NCBI RefSeq assembly: GCF_009295515.1
Contig: NZ_RQVV01000052.1
Location: forward strand, 1-64,000
From: Erwinia endophytica
GTDB taxonomy: Bacteria; Pseudomonadota; Gammaproteobacteria; Enterobacterales; Enterobacteriaceae
Reading direction: 5' to 3'
DNA length: 64,000 bases
The notes beneath the pieces are model-generated. The model did not search any database and had not been told where the DNA came from. It saw only the letters and a list, made by a program, of their open reading frames with translations. Position 1 is the first letter of the stretch. Every line of letters begins with the position of its first letter. Position numbers and translations under genes: made by a program. Positions 60,031 to 64,000 of the stretch are shown one piece after another.

Positions 60031-61002
60031 ATGCTATCACTCGATCAACGTGTTATCGACCAGGCATTGCTGTGGCTGCGACAGGGACAAACTGTCTGGC
60101 TATGTACAGTACTGCACAGTTGGGGATCGGCACCGCGATCGCCGGGAGCCATGCTGGCGGCGAATACTCAGGGCCAGTGGACAGGATCGCTTTCGGGCGG
60201 CTGCATCGAAGAGGATTTTCTCGCGCGGTTGCAACAGGGAGCCTACCCGCACCCCAGCGAGCGGGTTCGTTACGGAGAAAAAGGCCTGCCTCCCCCCGTG
60301 CAGTTACCCTGTGGCGGCATTCTGGATGTGCTGGTAGAACGCTTTACACCGCAGGAACGCGCCCTGACGTTGCTGGCGTCCATGCAGACGGCCCTGAGCG
60401 GGGGGCCGTTACTGGCCCGTTATGTTACCCTGGGCCACGATCATCAATGGCAGGTTCTGGCTTCCGGCTCTCCGCTGCCGGAACTGCGCTATGACGACAA
60501 CAGCGTGGTGCTGCCGCTGGGGGCGGTGACCACGGTGCTGATCGCGGGTTATTCAGCGGTCGCCAGTGAGTGTATCCGCCTGGCGCTGATGCTCGGTTTC
60601 CGTGTGCTGGTATGTGAACATCGCGATGCCGAGTTTGAACAATTGCGCGCGACGCGGCCAGACGGTGAAAACCTGTATCTGATCCGACAACATCCAGCGT
60701 GTTATCTGGAACAGTCGGGAGCCTCGGCCGCTACGGCGATCCTCTGTCTCACCCATGATCCCCGGATCGATGATTTAACGCTAATGGAAGCGGTGAATAC
60801 GCCAGCATTTTACATCGGCGCAATGGGATCAGCGAAAAACAGCCAGCGACGTTTGCAACGTCTGGCTGAACGGGGAGGATTATCGGCACCGGCTCTGGCA
60901 CGCATTCATGCCCCCATCGGCCTGGCGATTGGCAGCAAAACCCCCGCGGAGATTGCCCTGGCGGCATTGGCGGATATTGTTCGCGTCAGGAATGGTTTGT
61001 AA
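60031..61002 (+). CDS. XdhC/CoxI-family molybdenum cofactor maturation protein
   Basis: 323 residues. The N-terminal XdhC domain has VLHSWGSAPRSPGAML and the family Cys motif SLSGGCIEED. The C-terminal XdhC Rossmann domain has VLIAGYSAVASECIRLALML and FYIGAMGSAKNSQRRLQRL. These proteins bind, sulfurate and insert Moco into xanthine-dehydrogenase-type enzymes. It lies 14 bases after nicB with a strong GGAGGAG site, so its client is surely NicB. Its end overlaps the convergent MocA-like gene by 17 bases. Confidence 0.9.
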   Translation: MLSLDQRVIDQALLWLRQGQTVWLCTVLHSWGSAPRSPGAMLAANTQGQWTGSLSGGCIEEDFLARLQQGAYPHPSERVRYGEKGLPPPVQLPCGGILDVLVERFTPQERALTLLASMQTALSGGPLLARYVTLGHDHQWQVLASGSPLPELRYDDNSVVLPLGAVTTVLIAGYSAVASECIRLALMLGFRVLVCEHRDAEFEQLRATRPDGENLYLIRQHPACYLEQSGASAATAILCLTHDPRIDDLTLMEAVNTPAFYIGAMGSAKNSQRRLQRLAERGGLSAPALARIHAPIGLAIGSKTPAEIALAALADIVRVRNGL

Positions 61003-61558
61003 CAACGGGCAGATCGGCATCACGAATCACTCCGGCATGCGCGTTAATCTTCAGCAGGAGAGCCCCGTCAAGCAAGGCCCGTGCGCCATTATCTCCGCTT
61101 AAACGGCTCAGGGCCTCGCCATAGCAAGCCGCGAATCCCACCGGATGACCTGGCTGCTGTGCCCAATACAGCCGTATCTGCGGTGCTCCCTGTTCCAACA
61201 GCGCCGCCACATGCCGATAATCCTGCGCCGTGACCCATGCCATATCCCCCGGTTGAATCAGCCAGCCTGACCAACGCCGGGTCTGCCGTACCGCCGCCGC
61301 AATACTCTCACCGCTCCCGTTGCTGGCAAGGGTTATCGCGGACACCCCGTAACGCTGGGCAAGATCGAGAACATCCTGGTATTCTGGTCGGGTAACCAGC
61401 AACAATGGCAGGCCACTGGCCTGCGCCTGTTGCAACGTCAAGGCCAGTAATGGCTGATTATCTTGCTGCGGCGCCAGCAGTTTATTGCCCTGCCCTCCGG
61501 CACGGGTAAATCGTGATCCAACGCCAGCCGCCAGGACGACGATACCAGGAGTGTTCAT
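60986..61558 (-). CDS. MocA-like molybdenum cofactor nucleotidyltransferase
   Basis: 190 residues, NTP-transferase fold. The nucleotide loop is VLAAGVGSRFTRAGGQGNK with the key Lys before LLAP; GDMAWV and HPVGFAACYGEAL match MobA/MocA relatives. It would attach CMP (or GMP) to molybdopterin; the nicotinate-dehydrogenase class uses the cytosine dinucleotide form. Placement next to the XdhC-like gene supports a role in NicB maturation. Convergent with it. Confidence 0.87.
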   Translation of the reverse strand: MNTPGIVVLAAGVGSRFTRAGGQGNKLLAPQQDNQPLLALTLQQAQASGLPLLLVTRPEYQDVLDLAQRYGVSAITLASNGSGESIAAAVRQTRRWSGWLIQPGDMAWVTAQDYRHVAALLEQGAPQIRLYWAQQPGHPVGFAACYGEALSRLSGDNGARALLDGALLLKINAHAGVIRDADLPVVTNHS

Positions 61559-61623
61559 GGCATCCCCTAATGATACGCCAGTAACATGTTGATGGATTTC
61601 AACTGAAGACAGGCAATAATGGC

Positions 61624-62139
61624 TTATTGTGCACGTTTCCGACGTTGTTTCGCCAGCTGAGCCCTGATCCGTGACCGCTTGAGATCTGACAGCGTATCGG
61701 TCAACAATCGCCCATCGAGGTGATCCATTTCATGTTGCAGGCACACGGAAAAACGCCCTTTCGCTTCAATTTCCTGTGGGTTACCGTCCAGATCGATAAA
61801 GGCCACCCTGACCCATTGCGCCCGCTCTGCCGGCAAGGGGTGGCCAGGAATTGAGGAACACAGCTCCAGATGGGTCATTTTTTCCACAGACTGCGCCACA
61901 ATCCGCGGATTAATCAGCGCCAGCCGATGATGTTTTTTATCATCATCGTCCATATCAATAACGATAATCCGCTGCGCCACTCCCAGTTGGATTGCCGCCA
62001 GACCGGAATCGTTAGTCGCCTCGATGATGGCAAACATCCGCTCCACCAGCAATTTGGTCTCACCGTCTACGACATCAACCACCCGGGAAACGGCTTTTAT
62101 CCGGTGATCGTCCAGCCAGAGTACGTTATCAGCCGTCAT
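61624..62139 (-). CDS. Peptide deformylase-like protein
   Basis: 171 residues from the ATG at 62139, preceded by GGAGAG; a longer frame exists but lacks a signal. Motif I is SGLAAIQLGV, motif III is LQHEMDHLDG with His136, Glu137 and His140. Motif II reads ELCSSIPG: the metal Cys94 is kept but EGCLS has become ELCSS. It is not next to fmt, so it is a paralogue of the housekeeping enzyme. It probably still removes formyl groups, but the target is unknown. Start overlaps the VOC gene stop by 11 bases. Confidence 0.85.
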   Translation of the reverse strand: MTADNVLWLDDHRIKAVSRVVDVVDGETKLLVERMFAIIEATNDSGLAAIQLGVAQRIIVIDMDDDDKKHHRLALINPRIVAQSVEKMTHLELCSSIPGHPLPAERAQWVRVAFIDLDGNPQEIEAKGRFSVCLQHEMDHLDGRLLTDTLSDLKRSRIRAQLAKQRRKRAQ

Positions 62140-62551
62140 TTTTCTCTCCATTCGAATGGGTTGCTGACCATTCCGTGTTTTGCAGCACCACTCGGTAACC
62201 ATCAGGATCAACGAACGTACATCCCTGCCGCTCCCAGTAAGGATTAAAGGCACTTACCACAGTAAAACCGGCTTGTTTCATCCTGGAGCACTGACGCCAC
62301 CATGCCGTTTTATCCGCGCAATAAAACACCAACAAATCTTCTTTTCCTGGCGAAGGGGGCAGTGGATGAGTATGGCACCGCGTGAATTCGATATGCCAGG
62401 GCAACGCTGGATGCCCCATCATCACACCGCTAAAACCATCATGCTCAGCGAATCCGCCGATCCGTTGCAATCCCAGTCCCTGATAATACAGATGACAGGA
62501 CTGCTCAAGATTGGTGACGGGTCGGGCAATTCTCATGTGGCTAAAAAACAT
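62129..62551 (-). CDS. VOC-family (glyoxalase/bleomycin resistance) protein
   Basis: 140 residues from the ATG at 62551 (MFFSHMRIARPVTNLEQ), with GGTGGGAG in front. One VOC domain pair: HMRIARPVTNLEQSCHLYYQ at the start, HIEFTR in the middle and FVDPDGYRVVL near the end supply the usual metal ligands His and Glu. Substrate unknown. It forms a two-gene operon with the deformylase-like gene. Confidence 0.85.
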   Translation of the reverse strand: MFFSHMRIARPVTNLEQSCHLYYQGLGLQRIGGFAEHDGFSGVMMGHPALPWHIEFTRCHTHPLPPSPGKEDLLVFYCADKTAWWRQCSRMKQAGFTVVSAFNPYWERQGCTFVDPDGYRVVLQNTEWSATHSNGEKNDG

Positions 62552-62876
62552 GAAGTCTCCCACCGAACCTGCGATTAATTGCAGATCAAAAACTGTGCCT
62601 GTAACGTTATCAGAATTCAGGCACAGGATTTATCGCTAAGAGCCTTCGAGACATGGCGATACCCGTTAAACTTCAGCAATGTTGGCGGCACAAGCCCCCG
62701 GTTCCCAATGGCATTATTCTGGCGATAGCATCCAAACCAAAGTATCACTGTTTCTTTTTAACCGGGGTTATGGCTTTTTCGCCACCCGCGTAATATCAGA
62801 CGCAACGCTTAACCACACACGATGACGTTCGCCGTTAATGCCTGGGCCAGCGCCGCCGCCCCGTTGAGCTGCTCCC
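62552..62876. other. Intergenic region with a nine-base-stem hairpin
   Basis: 325 bases. CTGTGCCTG/CAGGCACAG (62593-62626, loop of 16) is a perfect inverted repeat near the VOC-gene promoter; it may be an operator or a terminator for the efflux gene. Nothing else is recognised. Confidence 0.45.
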
Positions 62877-64000
62877 TCACCATCCTCCGCCGAGTGCCAG
62901 GAATAATGTAATCTGATCGCCGGTTAACTGGCCAGCAGACTGCGCTAACGCCAGCTGACTGTCGGCCAGCGTCCGCTCCGCATCCAGCACATCGAGATAC
63001 CCGACTTTACCACTGGTATATAACAGGCGGGTTTTCTCTGCCGATACCTGGCGTGCGGAAACTTCCTGCTTTAACGACTGCTGACGCTGCAACTCCTGGA
63101 CATAATTGTTAAGTGCGGTACGGACTTCTTGTAACGCCGTCAATACGGTTTTCTCAAAGCGGACATAATCCGCACCGGCACCGGCACGAGCAGACTCGAT
63201 CCGCGCCTGTACAGCGCCAGTATTCGGTATAGTCCAGGAGATCAACGGGCCAAGGCTCCATCCCTGCGTATCCCGCTCACCGAGACCGCTGATTAAGCCC
63301 GCTGAACTGGCATTGAGCCCCAGGGTGATTTTGGGATAGAGATCCGCCATGGCGACGCCAATTTGTGCGGTAGACGACGCGAGTAAACGTTCCCGCTGGC
63401 GGATATCAGGCCGCCGCCGTAGCAGAGAAGGCATATCACCAACCGGTAACGGTTGTTTCAGCGAGGGTAACGACGCGCACTGTGCAATATCAGGCGCAAG
63501 ATTTTCAGGCACGGTTCCGGTCAGGGTCGCGAGACGATAAAACGCATTTTTCTGCTGCGCCAACAGCGGCGGTATGGACGCTTCCAGGCTGGCGACCTGT
63601 GCATTAGCCCGGATGCTGTCCAGTTCTCCGGCGCGGCCCGCCAGCAACAGTTGCCCGGTCAGGCGGGCTGACTGTCGCTGTAAGGTTAGCGACCGTTGTA
63701 CCGTATGAAGCTGAACGCCACTGGCGCAAATGTCAGCCCAGGCTCGCGCGGTTTCCGCCGCCACATTCACTTTAACCAAATCATAAGCCGCTTGCGCTGC
63801 GGCGCTTTCCGCCTGTGATGACTCAATCGCGCGTTTAATCTGCCCAAATAAATCAACCTGATAAGAGAGTTGTAAACCGGATGAATAGTGCCACGCATTC
63901 GGCGGTACATAGCCTGGTTGCAGTTCTGACAAACCGGAAGGATGGCCATAATAGGGCTGAGCGCTAACATCAAACTGCGGCTGTTGCTGGCTTTCAACTT
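62877..64000 (-). CDS. Outer-membrane efflux protein (RND OMF, NodT/OprM type), 5' end outside window
   Basis: At least 374 residues; the frame is open to the window edge, so the signal peptide and N-terminus are missing. The OEP pattern is clear: LSYQVDLFGQIKRAIESSQAE, the coiled helices VAAETARAWADICASG, LLRRRPDIRQRERLLAS and LYTSGKVGYLDVLDAERTLA. It forms the trimeric TolC-like exit duct of a tripartite pump. The end ALGGGW is typical. Its pump partners should lie beyond the window. Confidence 0.92.
   Translation of the reverse strand, partial: VESQQQPQFDVSAQPYYGHPSGLSELQPGYVPPNAWHYSSGLQLSYQVDLFGQIKRAIESSQAESAAAQAAYDLVKVNVAAETARAWADICASGVQLHTVQRSLTLQRQSARLTGQLLLAGRAGELDSIRANAQVASLEASIPPLLAQQKNAFYRLATLTGTVPENLAPDIAQCASLPSLKQPLPVGDMPSLLRRRPDIRQRERLLASSTAQIGVAMADLYPKITLGLNASSAGLISGLGERDTQGWSLGPLISWTIPNTGAVQARIESARAGAGADYVRFEKTVLTALQEVRTALNNYVQELQRQQSLKQEVSARQVSAEKTRLLYTSGKVGYLDVLDAERTLADSQLALAQSAGQLTGDQITLFLALGGGW

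Overview
This window comes from an enterobacterial chromosome (order Enterobacterales). The block from about 1.3 to 35 kb carries, in nearly the Escherichia coli order, SdsR-yebY-copD-copC, holE, yobB, exoX, yebG, purT, eda, zwf, hexR, pykA, lpxM, mepM, znuA/znuCB, ruvBA, ruvC-yebC-nudB-aspS, yecD-yecE-yecN-cmoAB, cutC, yecM and argS. The genome is not E. coli: ptrB, yebE, yebF, edd and yebB are missing from their usual places, and other genes are inserted (a LysE-type exporter, gldA, a MalY/PatB-like lyase). A plant- or soil-associated member of the Pectobacteriaceae or Sodalis group would fit, but the sequence alone does not settle the genus.

Layout. 1-1.05 kb: debris of mobile DNA, namely the 3' end of a group II intron with its truncated maturase and a broken parA. 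1.27-1.37 kb: the sigma-S small RNA SdsR. 1.5-35.4 kb: core metabolism, DNA repair, tRNA modification and zinc uptake, with recognisable LexA, PurR and Zur sites. Two genes here, copC and yobB, have lost their middles by in-frame deletion. 35.9-40.3 kb: otsBA (trehalose), an EthD-like protein and hemB. 40.6-44.3 kb: a small polysaccharide island with two family-2 glycosyltransferases and a Wzx-type flippase; one transferase has lost its metal-binding DxD motif. 45-49.1 kb: an NCS1 permease, an AldB-like aldehyde dehydrogenase and a class I glutamine amidotransferase.

49.9-61.6 kb is the most distinctive part: a nicotinic acid catabolic cluster, uncommon in Enterobacterales. One arm (minus strand) is nicC-nicD-nicF-nicT. 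The opposite arm is nicX-nicR-nicA-nicB-xdhC-like, with a convergent MocA-like nucleotidyltransferase. Together they would import nicotinate (NicT), hydroxylate it to 6-hydroxynicotinate (NicAB, a molybdenum and multihaem enzyme matured by the XdhC-like and MocA-like proteins), convert that to 2,5-dihydroxypyridine (NicC), open the ring (NicX), deformylate (NicD) and deamidate (NicF) to maleate. The last enzyme, maleate isomerase (NicE), is not in the window. The nicC/nicX intergenic region holds two copies of an 18-base imperfect palindrome, one near each divergent start, which I propose as the NicR operators.

61.6-64 kb: a peptide-deformylase-like gene overlapping a VOC-family gene, then an outer-membrane efflux protein running off the window end.
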